Part shown: one piece after another, positions 9,790 to 18,451 of the stretch
How positions within the stretch are numbered: the first letter of the stretch is position 1
Layout: each line of letters opens with the position of its first letter
DNA from: Methylosarcina fibrata AML-C10
Lineage (GTDB): Bacteria > Pseudomonadota > Gammaproteobacteria > Methylococcales > Methylomonadaceae
Reading direction: 5' to 3'
Length of the DNA: 64,000 nucleotides
Assembly: GCF_000372865.1 (NCBI RefSeq)
Contig: NZ_KB889965.1
Coordinates: 2,656,547-2,720,546, forward strand
Program-made: the position numbers and the translations under genes
Notes under the pieces: model-generated
Database searches by the model: none
Told to the model about the DNA's origin: nothing
The model's input: the letters and a program-made list of their open reading frames with translations, nothing else

Positions 9790-10533
9790 TTATTGATTAG
9801 CCGCCGATTCTTCAACAAAATCATCGGCTTTTGCCGACATGCCCAAAACGGCCGTTTTGGCTTCCGTTACGGCGACGGAAGCGCATTCACAATAGAGTTT
9901 AACCGCCCGGATGGAATCGTCGTTTCCGGGAATAACATAATCGACTCCTTCCGGCGAATTGTTCGAATCGACCACGCCGACGACCGGAATGCCGAGTTTT
10001 TTGGCTTCGCTGATCGCATTCTTTTCATAGCCGACGTCCAGAACGAAGATCACATCCGGAATACCTTTCATGTCTTTTATTCCGCCCAGGCTGCGCTCCA
10101 GCTTCTGCAGCTCGCGCTCCATGCCCAGCGCTTCCTTTTTGCCGAACCGCTGATACAGGGTTCCGTCGGCTTTCATCGCTTCCAGCTCTTTCAGACGGTT
10201 GATCGATTTTTTGATGGTTTTGAAATTGGTCAGCATACCGCCCAGCCAACGATGATTGACATAAGGCATGCCGCAGCGGGTGGCTTCTTCCGCAACCACT
10301 TTGCGCGCCGCTTTTTTTGTACCGACGAACAGGATCGTGCCTTTGTTCGCCGCCATCTGCCCCAGGTAATTCATAGCATCGTTAAACAGCGGGAGCGTTT
10401 TTTCAAGATCGATAATATGAATCTTGTTGCGGGCGCCGAACAGATAAGACGCCATTTTGGGATTCCAGTAACGCGTTTGATGACCGAAATGGACACCCGC
10501 TTCTAACATTTGACGCATGGAAACTGCAGCCAT
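9790..10533 (-). CDS. rpsB: 30S ribosomal protein S2
   Basis: A 247-residue protein. The N-terminal [22 protein letters not shown], the central [13 protein letters not shown] and [17 protein letters not shown], and [24 protein letters not shown] are S2 signatures. It is the first gene of the minus-strand run that reaches rseP and is divergent from map. A ribosome binding site (AAGGAG) lies 8 or so bases before the ATG. Confidence 0.98.
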   Translation of the reverse strand: MAAVSMRQMLEAGVHFGHQTRYWNPKMASYLFGARNKIHIIDLEKTLPLFNDAMNYLGQMAANKGTILFVGTKKAARKVVAEEATRCGMPYVNHRWLGGMLTNFKTIKKSINRLKELEAMKADGTLYQRFGKKEALGMERELQKLERSLGGIKDMKGIPDVIFVLDVGYEKNAISEAKKLGIPVVGVVDSNNSPEGVDYVIPGNDDSIRAVKLYCECASVAVTEAKTAVLGMSAKADDFVEESAANQ

Positions 10534-10740
10534 TAAATTTTCTCCTTACAATTGAAATTCGGAACGCTGTTCCGAGTTGGGTTGCGCCTCCGCCTATCCC
10601 GCCTGGTAACCGGCAAACACAAGATTGCAAGGCACCCTACCAGACGTGACGATAAACGTGAGTATTAATTACAAAAAGTTAAACGTATCTTTATACCATA
10701 TTTCGATTTTTCCAACAAGCCGATATCTGATAAAATAGCT
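10534..10740 (-). promoter_or_regulatory. rpsB promoter and leader
   Basis: On the minus strand TTGTTG, a 17-base spacer and TATAAA (near 10695) form a plausible sigma-70 promoter. It leaves a leader of about 150 bases before rpsB that is rich in pairing segments, such as CGGAAC...GTTCCG at about 10560-10575. Many gammaproteobacteria carry an autoregulatory S2 leader (the t44 RNA) at this place. I did not identify its conserved structure here, so that part is inference from position. Confidence 0.5.
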
Positions 10741-10825
10741 TAAGGCACAATGCGGGAATTTTATCGTTCAAGATTCGTTCTTGCATATCGCACCCAAAAA
10801 TCAACATCCACCTTAATCCTTGCGC

Positions 10826-11599
10826 ATGAGCATCATCATCAAAACCGACAGTGAAATCGAAAAAATGCGTGTCGCCGGAAAACTGGCAGCCGAAGTTTTA
10901 GAAATGATCGAGCCTTACGTCGTGCCCGGCATTACCACCAACGAGCTCGATCAAATCTGCCACGATTTCATCGTCGACGTCCAGCAGGCCGTTCCCGCGC
11001 CGCTCAATTACCGCGGCTTCCCCAAGTCGATCTGCACGTCGGTCAATCATCAGGTATGCCATGGCATTCCCAGCGATAAAAAGCTGAAATCCGGCGATAT
11101 CGTCAATATCGATATTACCGTCATAAAGGATCAATACCACGGCGACACGAGCAAAATGTTCTGCGTCGGCGACGTCAGTCCTCACGCCAAACGTCTGATC
11201 AAAGTCACTCAGGAATCGATGTACCGTGGCATCGAGCAAGTCAGGCCCGGCGCCACGCTGGGCGATATCGGCCATGCCATACAGAAACACGCCGAATCCA
11301 ACCGCTATTCCGTGGTCAGAGAATTTTGCGGGCACGGCATCGGCAAACGCTTTCATGAAGATCCACAAGTTCTGCACTATGGCAAAGCCGGCACGGGCGA
11401 AGTCTTGACAGCCGGCATGATCATCACCATAGAGCCCATGATCAATCTTGGCAAACGTCACATCAAAGTCTTGTCCGACGGCTGGACCGCCGTCACCAAA
11501 GACCACAGCCTTTCCGCCCAATGGGAGCATACCGTTCTCGTCACTCCCGACGGCTATGAAATTCTCACTTTACGTCAAGAAGAGATCAAGTCACATTGA
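10826..11599 (+). CDS. map: Methionine aminopeptidase type I
   Basis: A 257-residue metalloenzyme that removes the initiator Met from nascent proteins. Metal ligands are visible in the usual places: Asp in DIVNIDITV and DTSKMF, His in GHGIGKRFHE, Glu in TIEPMIN and the C-terminal Glu of SAQWEHTVLV. I start it at the ATG at 10826 (MSIIIKTDSEIEKMR), as a longer TTG frame adds only two residues. It ends inside the glnD start, and map-glnD is a conserved pair opposite rpsB. Confidence 0.96.
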   Translation: MSIIIKTDSEIEKMRVAGKLAAEVLEMIEPYVVPGITTNELDQICHDFIVDVQQAVPAPLNYRGFPKSICTSVNHQVCHGIPSDKKLKSGDIVNIDITVIKDQYHGDTSKMFCVGDVSPHAKRLIKVTQESMYRGIEQVRPGATLGDIGHAIQKHAESNRYSVVREFCGHGIGKRFHEDPQVLHYGKAGTGEVLTAGMIITIEPMINLGKRHIKVLSDGWTAVTKDHSLSAQWEHTVLVTPDGYEILTLRQEEIKSH

Positions 11600-14232
11600 A
11601 CGCAATCATTAAACCCTCGCTTTTTCTCGAGCAGGACCGGCTGCAATCGTTTAAACAATTGCTTAAACAAAAAGATGCGGAACTCAGGCAAAAATTCGAC
11701 CCGCAAAGCTCGGTTTCGGATCTTTTACGGGAAAAATCCGATTTCATCGACGACATCTTAAGCAGTTGCTGGCAATATTTTCTGAAGGACCATGCGCCCC
11801 GGCTCGGTTTGATTGCCGTCGGGGGATACGGCAGAAGAGAGCTGTTTCCTTATTCCGATGTCGACATTCTGGTTCTGCTCGATTCCGACGACACCAGCAA
11901 CTACCAGGAAGCGTTGGCTCACTTTTTTACCTTTCTCTGGGATATCGGCCTCAAACCGGGTCAGAGCGTACGTACCATAGAAGAAACCATCCAGGCCGCC
12001 GAAGGCGATCAGACGATCATGACCAGCCTGATGGAAATCCGTTTGATCGACGGCAGCGAGTTTCTCTTCGAAACGCTCAAATCACGCATAACCCCGGATA
12101 AAATCTGGCCTTCGGACCAGTTTTTCGCGGCCAAGATGCAGGAGCAGCGGCAGCGTTATGCAAAATATCACGATACCGCCTACAACCTCGAACCCAACAT
12201 CAAGGAAGGTCCCGGCGGGTTACGCGACCGCCAGGTAATCGCCTGGGTTTTCAAACGGCATTACAATTCCTCGACGCTGAAGGAATTGATCAAATACGGT
12301 TTTCTGCCGGAGTCGGAGTATGCGGAACTGGTCGCCGCCGTCGAGGTTCTCTGGCGCATTCGCTACGCCCTGCACCTTCTGACCAACCGGTGCGAGGACC
12401 GGCTTATTTTCGATTATCAGCGCGAACTGGCCGCGCAGTTCGGTTTCGGTACGGAAAACCAGCAATACAATCAGGACGTCGAGAGATTCATGCAGTTTTA
12501 TTTTAAAACGGTATTAGGACTCGAGCGCCTGAACGAAATGCTGCTACAGTTGTTCAACGAGCGCTTCATCGCCGGCGAAAGCTCGCCCAAGCCCGTACCG
12601 ATCAACGACAACTTCGTCTCGATCAACGGCTACCTGGAAGCGACGGACGAATCCGTTTTCGAACGGCATCCGCTGGCTTTGCTGGAAGTCTTTTTGATTC
12701 TTCAGCAAAATTCCGGCCTTAAAGGCATCAGAGCCACGACCATCCGCCTGATCAGGAAAAATCTGCACCGGATCGACGACGAGTTTCGGAAAAATAAATC
12801 CGCCAATCTGCTGTTTATCGAAATTTTCCGTCAGCCGAGGGGGCTTACCACTCAATTAAGGCGCATGAACCGGTACGGCATTTTAGGAGCTTATCTTCCC
12901 TGCTTCGCCAATATCGTGGCGCGCATGCAGTATGACCTCTTCCACATTTATACGGTGGACGAGCACACTCTGTTCGTAATCCGCAACTTGCGGCGATTTG
13001 CTCTGGAAATCCACAGAAACGAGCTGCCGTTCTGCAACGATATTTTTTTATTGATTCCCAAACCCGAAATACTCTATCTTTCCGCGTTATTTCACGACAT
13101 CGCCAAGGGCCGAAACGGAGATCATTCCACCATCGGTGCAGAGATCGCCAGGGATTTCTGTAGTCAGCACGACTTTTCTTCGCATGACACCAAACTGCTC
13201 GCCTGGCTGGTGCGCCATCATCTGATCATGTCGATGACGGCACAGCGCAAAGACATCAGCGATCCGGACGTCATTCACGATTTTGCCCGAAAAGTCGGCA
13301 GCACCGAATATCTCAATTATCTTTACCTGCTGACCGTCGCCGACATCCGCGCCACCAACCCCGAGCTGTGGAATTCCTGGAAGGATGCCTTACTGAAAGA
13401 GCTTTACTCAGCCACTCATACCGCCTTGCGGCACGGCTTGCCCAACCCGGTCGGACTGGAGGAACGGATCCAGGAAACCAGGAAAGAAGCCAAAGACGAG
13501 CTGATCAAGCTGGGTCTGCCCGAGCCGGTGATCGAGCAAGCGTGGCAACATGCCAGCGAGGATTATTTCTTAAGATATTCGGCCGATGAAATTGCCTGGC
13601 ATACCATCGCCATCGCGTCCTCCACCGAAAAAGACCTGCCGTTGGTATTGCTGCGTCCGCAGACTCTGCGCGGCAGCGCGGAAGTCTTTGTGTACACGCA
13701 AAACAAAGGTCCCATTTTTTCGATAAGCACCGCCACGCTCGACCAACTCGGCTTGACCATCCTCGATGCCCGCATCATGACCACGCTCGACAATTATGCG
13801 CTCAACAGTTTTCAAGTCCTTGAACAGTCCGGCGAATCGATTAACGACTTACTGCGCGAAATCCATATCTGTTCCGTATTGCGCAATAATCTGCAGCTCG
13901 GAAAGGTAAAAGAACATAAAAACCTGCACAGGGAATCAAGACAGGCCAAGCATTTTCCGATTCCCACCAGCGTCCAGTTTCATGCCGATCCTTTGCACCG
14001 GCATACCATCATCGAACTCGTTACCACCGATCATGCCGGCCTCTTGTCCAAAATCGGACGGGCATTCGTCAAGCAAAACATTCATCTGCAGAACGCCAAA
14101 ATTACCACGATCGGCGGGAGAGCCGAGGATATGTTCTATGTCACCGATCAGCAATTGCGCCCGATCAGCGACAAATCCAGGCAGGAAAAAATCAAGGAAG
14201 AGATAATCAGGGTTCTGGAAGATAAAAGATAG
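11596..14232 (+). CDS. glnD: Bifunctional uridylyltransferase/uridylyl-removing enzyme GlnD
   Basis: An 878-residue nitrogen sensor that uridylylates PII proteins when glutamine is low and removes UMP when it is high. Order of domains: nucleotidyltransferase (GGYGRRELFPYSDVDILVLL, about 75-95), a helical linker, an HD phosphohydrolase (LFHDIAKGRNGDHS, about 500), and two C-terminal ACT domains that bind glutamine (about 690-770 and 800-878). It starts with TTG at 11596, overlapping the map stop by 4 bases, so it is probably translated by coupling. No PII or glnA gene is in the window. Confidence 0.96.
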   Translation: MNAIIKPSLFLEQDRLQSFKQLLKQKDAELRQKFDPQSSVSDLLREKSDFIDDILSSCWQYFLKDHAPRLGLIAVGGYGRRELFPYSDVDILVLLDSDDTSNYQEALAHFFTFLWDIGLKPGQSVRTIEETIQAAEGDQTIMTSLMEIRLIDGSEFLFETLKSRITPDKIWPSDQFFAAKMQEQRQRYAKYHDTAYNLEPNIKEGPGGLRDRQVIAWVFKRHYNSSTLKELIKYGFLPESEYAELVAAVEVLWRIRYALHLLTNRCEDRLIFDYQRELAAQFGFGTENQQYNQDVERFMQFYFKTVLGLERLNEMLLQLFNERFIAGESSPKPVPINDNFVSINGYLEATDESVFERHPLALLEVFLILQQNSGLKGIRATTIRLIRKNLHRIDDEFRKNKSANLLFIEIFRQPRGLTTQLRRMNRYGILGAYLPCFANIVARMQYDLFHIYTVDEHTLFVIRNLRRFALEIHRNELPFCNDIFLLIPKPEILYLSALFHDIAKGRNGDHSTIGAEIARDFCSQHDFSSHDTKLLAWLVRHHLIMSMTAQRKDISDPDVIHDFARKVGSTEYLNYLYLLTVADIRATNPELWNSWKDALLKELYSATHTALRHGLPNPVGLEERIQETRKEAKDELIKLGLPEPVIEQAWQHASEDYFLRYSADEIAWHTIAIASSTEKDLPLVLLRPQTLRGSAEVFVYTQNKGPIFSISTATLDQLGLTILDARIMTTLDNYALNSFQVLEQSGESINDLLREIHICSVLRNNLQLGKVKEHKNLHRESRQAKHFPIPTSVQFHADPLHRHTIIELVTTDHAGLLSKIGRAFVKQNIHLQNAKITTIGGRAEDMFYVTDQQLRPISDKSRQEKIKEEIIRVLEDKR

Positions 14233-14601
14233 AGAAGAGCAAGAAGCGCTCTGCGGCAATTGAAAAAGGCCCTGCTTGCTTCCTTGCAAACAGGAGCCTC
14301 AAATTCAGCACCCCTTCCCCGAATGCTGTACCTCACGCATCCCTGCCGTCAATCATTGCTTTCATCCTTTTAAGCAAAGCTTTCCCCCGGCAACTGCTCC
14401 AGACCTACGCTCGCTGTCCTGCTCAACCGCTTCACCTACATCCTGTCAAGGCGAAGCTTCCTCTTTGGGGTTGCCGTTTGAAAACCTGTTTCATTGGCAG
14501 CCGTCATTTCACCCCGATCAATTCGCGCCCCGCATTCGGATGAAAATTCACTAACCAACGATACTTGTTTTGCCGCGTTTCAAAATTTATAACTTACTCA
14601 C
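14233..14601. other. Gap after glnD with no recognised feature
   Basis: About 370 bases between the convergent glnD and PilZ-like genes. Short open frames exist but lack a ribosome binding site and any recognisable protein pattern. I saw no clear terminator or RNA gene. Confidence 0.4.
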
Positions 14602-15036
14602 CTAAGCACAGACGTTGGAAGGCGACGCTTCCGCGCTAAACAACGCGGTATTACTGAGAAATTGAAACAGCCGGTCCTGGCTGTCGTTTTCGAAACCGAT
14701 ATAACGCATGCCGATGACGCATTTTTCTTTGGATAGCCTGCGGGAATAAGAAATGTGACAACGCGCTACCAGAGGCGACAAACGCCCTTCTTCGTCCGGC
14801 AGATCCAGAGAAATGGACAGTTCTACCGGTCTTCCATTACGAATAAAGCTTCCTCGCGGCGTAAGAAGATCTCGTTGAGCAAGATTGCAGAGTATGCTGA
14901 CACCATCCACTGCGGTATCGATGGTCACCACCTTCACCTGTAAACCATCCTCATTGGAAACGGTCGCTGAAAGTTGCTTTGTAATCTTGCCGAAATACTT
15001 TTTCTTCACGACCATCCGTCCATACAGTCCATCCAT
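14602..15036 (-). CDS. PilZ-like domain protein
   Basis: A 144-residue soluble protein whose fold pattern matches a PilZ barrel, including RCHISYSRRLSKEKCVIGMRY followed by a short C-terminal helix. PilZ proteins normally bind cyclic di-GMP through an RxxxR motif and a [DN]xSxxG motif. The N-terminal part (MVVKKKYFGKITKQLSAT) shows no RxxxR, and the strand expected to hold DxSxxG reads IDTAVDGVSI, so nucleotide binding is doubtful. The start is uncertain: I use the ATG at 15036, and no clear ribosome binding site is visible. It stands alone, convergent with glnD. Confidence 0.68.
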   Translation of the reverse strand: MDGLYGRMVVKKKYFGKITKQLSATVSNEDGLQVKVVTIDTAVDGVSILCNLAQRDLLTPRGSFIRNGRPVELSISLDLPDEEGRLSPLVARCHISYSRRLSKEKCVIGMRYIGFENDSQDRLFQFLSNTALFSAEASPSNVCA

Positions 15037-15157
15037 GTACAACTGTAGTGCAAAATAAAAATTTTTCTAGTTCAAATCCGCCATTCAACATCTGAGATGG
15101 GCCGGATTTTTTGAAAAATGAATACCCGCGCCAGGAACCCATGATGCAGTCAGAAAC

Positions 15158-15661
15158 TTAAGGCGATTTCGCAGCCGCATCGAACTCATCCAGCAGGCAT
15201 CGAAGCGCTTTATGCACGGTCTGATAGCGAACTTGTTGGCGGCCGCCTTCGAATCGTTGCTCGATGCAACGGCAGTCGGAGCTTTTCTTCTGCCACGCCA
15301 GATACACCAAGCCGACCGGTTTTTCGGGAGTGCCGCCGTCCGGGCCGGCGATGCCCGTCACGGCGAGAGCGATGTCCGCATCGCTATGGCGCAGAGCGCC
15401 GGCGGCCATGTTCCTTGCTGTTTCCGCACTGACCGCTCCGAAAGTCTGCAAGGTGCTCTCGTCGACGCCGAGCATCTCGATCTTCGCCGCATTGCTGTAG
15501 GTCACGAAGCCACGGTCGAACCATTTCGAGCTGCCGGGAATTCCGGTAATGCATTGACATATCCAGCCGCCGGTGCAGGATTCGGCCAAAGCCAGCTTGT
15601 AACCGTGCCCGCATAAGATATTCCCCAACTGCGCCGCCATCGATAACAATTCATCGTGCAT
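15158..15661 (-). CDS. pncC: Nicotinamide-nucleotide amidohydrolase PncC (CinA C-terminal domain)
   Basis: A 167-residue stand-alone CinA C-terminal domain. In E. coli and Shewanella this protein deamidates NMN to nicotinate mononucleotide in NAD recycling. LALAESCTGGWICQCIT, the SAETARNMA segment and LAVTGIAGPDGGTPEKPVG are diagnostic. The frame is open well upstream, but the upstream part is only the shadow of lpxA. The true start is the ATG at 15661 (MHDELLSMAAQLG). It is 71 bases downstream of lpxA. The common recA neighbour is absent. Confidence 0.92.
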   Translation of the reverse strand: MHDELLSMAAQLGNILCGHGYKLALAESCTGGWICQCITGIPGSSKWFDRGFVTYSNAAKIEMLGVDESTLQTFGAVSAETARNMAAGALRHSDADIALAVTGIAGPDGGTPEKPVGLVYLAWQKKSSDCRCIEQRFEGGRQQVRYQTVHKALRCLLDEFDAAAKSP

Positions 15662-15732
15662 GATCTGCCTTCCCCATTCCTGTCGATCGAACACAACCGC
15701 CTTACGCCAAATAAGAAGCCGGCCGATTGCCG

Positions 15733-16506
15733 CTAGGCCGACACGTCGATGAAACCGTGCAGGCCGCGTTTCGACTTGACGGCCAGCCATTCTTTCAACA
15801 GCTTGAGCTCTTCGGTTTCTTCGAGCGAATCCAGGCTCTTTTTGTTCTTCAATAAACGAAAGGCCGCCGACAGCACATTGTAACGTTCGCCGGTAATGCC
15901 CGCCCGCCGCAAGCCGACCGTATTCAGTTTGTAATGACGCGCCGGCCGGCCGCCGATCAGCATAAAGGGGATCACGTCCATATTCAAACCGGTGGTACCC
16001 TGAACAATGGCGTAAGCTCCGATCCGGCAAAACTGATGGACCACGACGCCACCGCCCATAAAAACATGGCTGCCGATCTCTACGTGCCCACCAATAGCCA
16101 CATTATTGGCGAAGATGGTCTTGTCGCCGATTCGGCAATCGTGGGCCACGTGACTGTTGTTCATGAAATAGCAGCCGGAATCGATCCGGGTTTCGCCGTT
16201 TTCCTTGGTGGCCCGGTGAGCGGTAAATCCTTCCCTGAAAACATTGTTGTCTCCGATGACGAGCCAGCTCACCGTCTCCGGTTTGAAACCGACATCCTGG
16301 GGCAATCCTCCCAATACGGCATGAGGATGCAAAATATTGCCTTCGCCCATTTTGACGTAAGGCAGGACTACCGCGTGAGCACCTACCTCGCAGCCGGACC
16401 CTATAACGACATTATTTTCAATTACGGCAAAAGGCCCTACGGTGACCTGGTCCCCCAATACTGCATTTTCTGCGATATACGCGGTCGGGTGAATGTTCTG
16501 CGTCAT
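15733..16506 (-). CDS. lpxA: UDP-N-acetylglucosamine O-acyltransferase (lipid A first step)
   Basis: A 257-residue left-handed beta-helix enzyme that transfers a 3-hydroxyacyl group from ACP to UDP-GlcNAc. Hexapeptide repeats run from the N-terminus (NIHPTAYIAENAVLGDQVTVG). The catalytic His is in NSHVAHDCRIGD, and the C-terminal helical part has the normal length. Unlike the usual lpxD-fabZ-lpxA-lpxB cluster, it sits alone between xerD and pncC. The start ATG is preceded by GAGG. Confidence 0.95.
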   Translation of the reverse strand: MTQNIHPTAYIAENAVLGDQVTVGPFAVIENNVVIGSGCEVGAHAVVLPYVKMGEGNILHPHAVLGGLPQDVGFKPETVSWLVIGDNNVFREGFTAHRATKENGETRIDSGCYFMNNSHVAHDCRIGDKTIFANNVAIGGHVEIGSHVFMGGGVVVHQFCRIGAYAIVQGTTGLNMDVIPFMLIGGRPARHYKLNTVGLRRAGITGERYNVLSAAFRLLKNKKSLDSLEETEELKLLKEWLAVKSKRGLHGFIDVSA

Positions 16507-16511
16507 CTTGA

Positions 16512-17396
16512 CTATCCTCGTGGATGATATTTGGAATGTAAATCTTTTAAACGTTCCCGCGCGATGTGGGTATAGATCTGGGTGGTCGACAAATCGGAAT
16601 GCCCCAGCAACAATTGCACCACCCGCAAATCGGCACCATGATTCAGCAAATGGGTGGCAAAAGCATGTCTTAAGGTATGCGGCGATAATTCTTTAGTGAT
16701 CCCGGCCTTCTTGGCATGGCGTTTTATAATATGCCAAAACGCTTGCCGAGTCATGGATTCGGCCCGATTGGTGACGAACAGATAGTCGCAAGGTCTCTCC
16801 CCCAGCAACAATTGTCTGGGCTGAGCGATGTACCTTTCCAGCCAGCTCATCGCCACTTCCCCGACCGGCACCAGCCGTTCCTTGCTGCCTTTGCCGAGAA
16901 TGCGGACTACGCCCTGCCTGAAACTGACCTGCTCGAACTTCAAATTCACCAGTTCGGAGACTCTCAAGCCCGTGGCATACAGCGTCTCCAGCATCGTTTT
17001 ATCCCTAAAACCGAGGGAATGGCTGATTTCCGGCGCTTCGAGCAGCAATTCGACATCCTTTTCGGAAAGAGAGCCGGGCAAAGGCCTTCCCAAACGGGGC
17101 GATTCAATCAAAGCGGTAGGATCGGCGCCGATAGCGTTTTCCCGGATATAGTATCCGTAAAAACGCCTGAGACTGGACAAAATGCGGGCCGTGGAACGGT
17201 TGCCGATGCCTTCGTCGAAGCGACTGGCCAGAAATTCCGAAATCCGGCTGCCGTCAACTTCCAGCATCGGCTTTTTTCCCAGCCATTTGGCGAATATTCT
17301 CAAATCGCTGCCGTACGCGGAAAGAGTGTTCTCACTCAAGCCTTGTTCGACCCAAAGCGCATCGAGAAACTGTTCAATCAGACTTTCCGCATTCAT
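16512..17396 (-). CDS. xerD: Tyrosine recombinase XerD
   Basis: A 294-residue site-specific recombinase that, with XerC at dif under FtsK control, resolves chromosome dimers. N-terminal SAM-like DNA-binding domain (LIEQFLDALWVEQGLSENTL), then the catalytic domain with Arg in ATGLRVSELVNL, Lys in GKGSKERLVPVG, HxxR in SPHTLRHAFATHLL, His in LGHSDLSTTQIY and the nucleophilic Tyr of that segment. The order and N-terminus fit XerD better than XerC. It overlaps ogt by 4 bases (ATGA) and lies 5 bases before lpxA. Confidence 0.92.
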   Translation of the reverse strand: MNAESLIEQFLDALWVEQGLSENTLSAYGSDLRIFAKWLGKKPMLEVDGSRISEFLASRFDEGIGNRSTARILSSLRRFYGYYIRENAIGADPTALIESPRLGRPLPGSLSEKDVELLLEAPEISHSLGFRDKTMLETLYATGLRVSELVNLKFEQVSFRQGVVRILGKGSKERLVPVGEVAMSWLERYIAQPRQLLLGERPCDYLFVTNRAESMTRQAFWHIIKRHAKKAGITKELSPHTLRHAFATHLLNHGADLRVVQLLLGHSDLSTTQIYTHIARERLKDLHSKYHPRG

Positions 17397-17890
17397 ACTT
17401 TGCCGGACGCTTCAAACTGGAGCAATTTGATTTTGATGGCCATAGAATCACCCATCGTTTGACCGGAATAACCGCCCAGGCCATCCCGCGCCACCACCCG
17501 ATGGCACGGCACGATCAGAGGGTACGGATTATCGCGGCAGGCGTTTCCGACCGCCCGCGCCGCCGAATCAATCTTTTGCGCCAAAGCCGAATAACTGATC
17601 GTCGAGCCAAAAGGAATACGGCACAGCTCAGTCCAGACTTTGTTCCGGTAGGCGCTGCCTTGCCTTAATAACTTAACCGGAACAACCGCCTCGGCATCGG
17701 CCCAGAATCGATCCAATTCCTTTTGCAACGGATGCTCGTCAAGCTGCGCGTTTTTCTCGTCAGGTTCCCAGTCAATGCCGACAATGACTTCTCCCCGCAA
17801 CGAAAACGCCAAAGTCGAGATAGGGGTTTTTATCCTGACAACTTGCTCGGGGCCTTCGGCTTTTTCAACCCATTGAATGGCAAACGACAT
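17393..17890 (-). CDS. ogt: Methylated-DNA--protein-cysteine S-methyltransferase
   Basis: A 165-residue suicide repair protein that moves alkyl groups from O6-alkylguanine to its own cysteine. The active site PCHRVV and the helix-turn-helix region (IPFGSTISYSALAQKI, VGNACRDNPYPLIVPCHRVV) are intact. No Ada regulatory N-terminus is present, so it is Ogt-type. It is the first gene of ogt-xerD-lpxA-pncC, with an ATGA overlap to xerD. Confidence 0.93.
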   Translation of the reverse strand: MSFAIQWVEKAEGPEQVVRIKTPISTLAFSLRGEVIVGIDWEPDEKNAQLDEHPLQKELDRFWADAEAVVPVKLLRQGSAYRNKVWTELCRIPFGSTISYSALAQKIDSAARAVGNACRDNPYPLIVPCHRVVARDGLGGYSGQTMGDSMAIKIKLLQFEASGKV

Positions 17891-18451
17891 AATTTATAAT
17901 CCGATCGGAAAACTCAATAACTAAACGACAGATTATAACGCGAGGCCTTTCCTGGAATCTAAACTCTTCAAAAACGCATCGCTCTTCCGAAAACTCATTC
18001 CGGACGACATTCGGGAAAAGAGTCAGGCTTGAATTTTCTCTCGGCGCGTGATTATCAGAACTAGGATCCGAATCGCATTCGGCCGTACGAAACTGTACCC
18101 GCGCCACTTTACCCTGTTTGATTTTGATTAGTGCGGCCGGTCCTCGCTGAACTCGTAGCCAAATATAAAAAATTAAGTTAAATAAATAATATTTCTTGAA
18201 TTTTGATCTATTCTTATAGATTGTCCAACCGGGTTTCGGCACTCATGGGTTTTGTTCATTGCTTCCTTGCGGTTTTATCAAAAAGCAACGAAGAACCTGC
18301 GGCACGGGTCGTTTCCTGATTTTGCCCATTAGATCTCAGGCTTGAATGAAATTAAGCCGGCGCTTCATTTCGGGAGGTAAACACGACACACATATTAACG
18401 AATGATCCACGTCACACCAGCAAATGATTCTAAAACCAAGGGGTGCAAAGA
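17891..18451. other. Divergent intergenic region between ogt and the cytochrome gene
   Basis: About 560 bases without a credible gene. The stretch 18165-18220 is AT-rich. An AAGGGG ribosome binding site for the cytochrome is at 18437-18443. I could not pick a convincing promoter pair. Confidence 0.4.

Noticed and set aside
15662-16030. An N-terminal extension of PncC that would reach into lpxA
   Set aside because: The extension has no conserved sequence and overlaps lpxA; the family starts at MHDELLSMAAQLG.
17865-18242. A 125-codon minus-strand frame overlapping the start of ogt
   Set aside because: It covers AT-rich intergenic sequence and lacks domain features. The ogt start is better supported.
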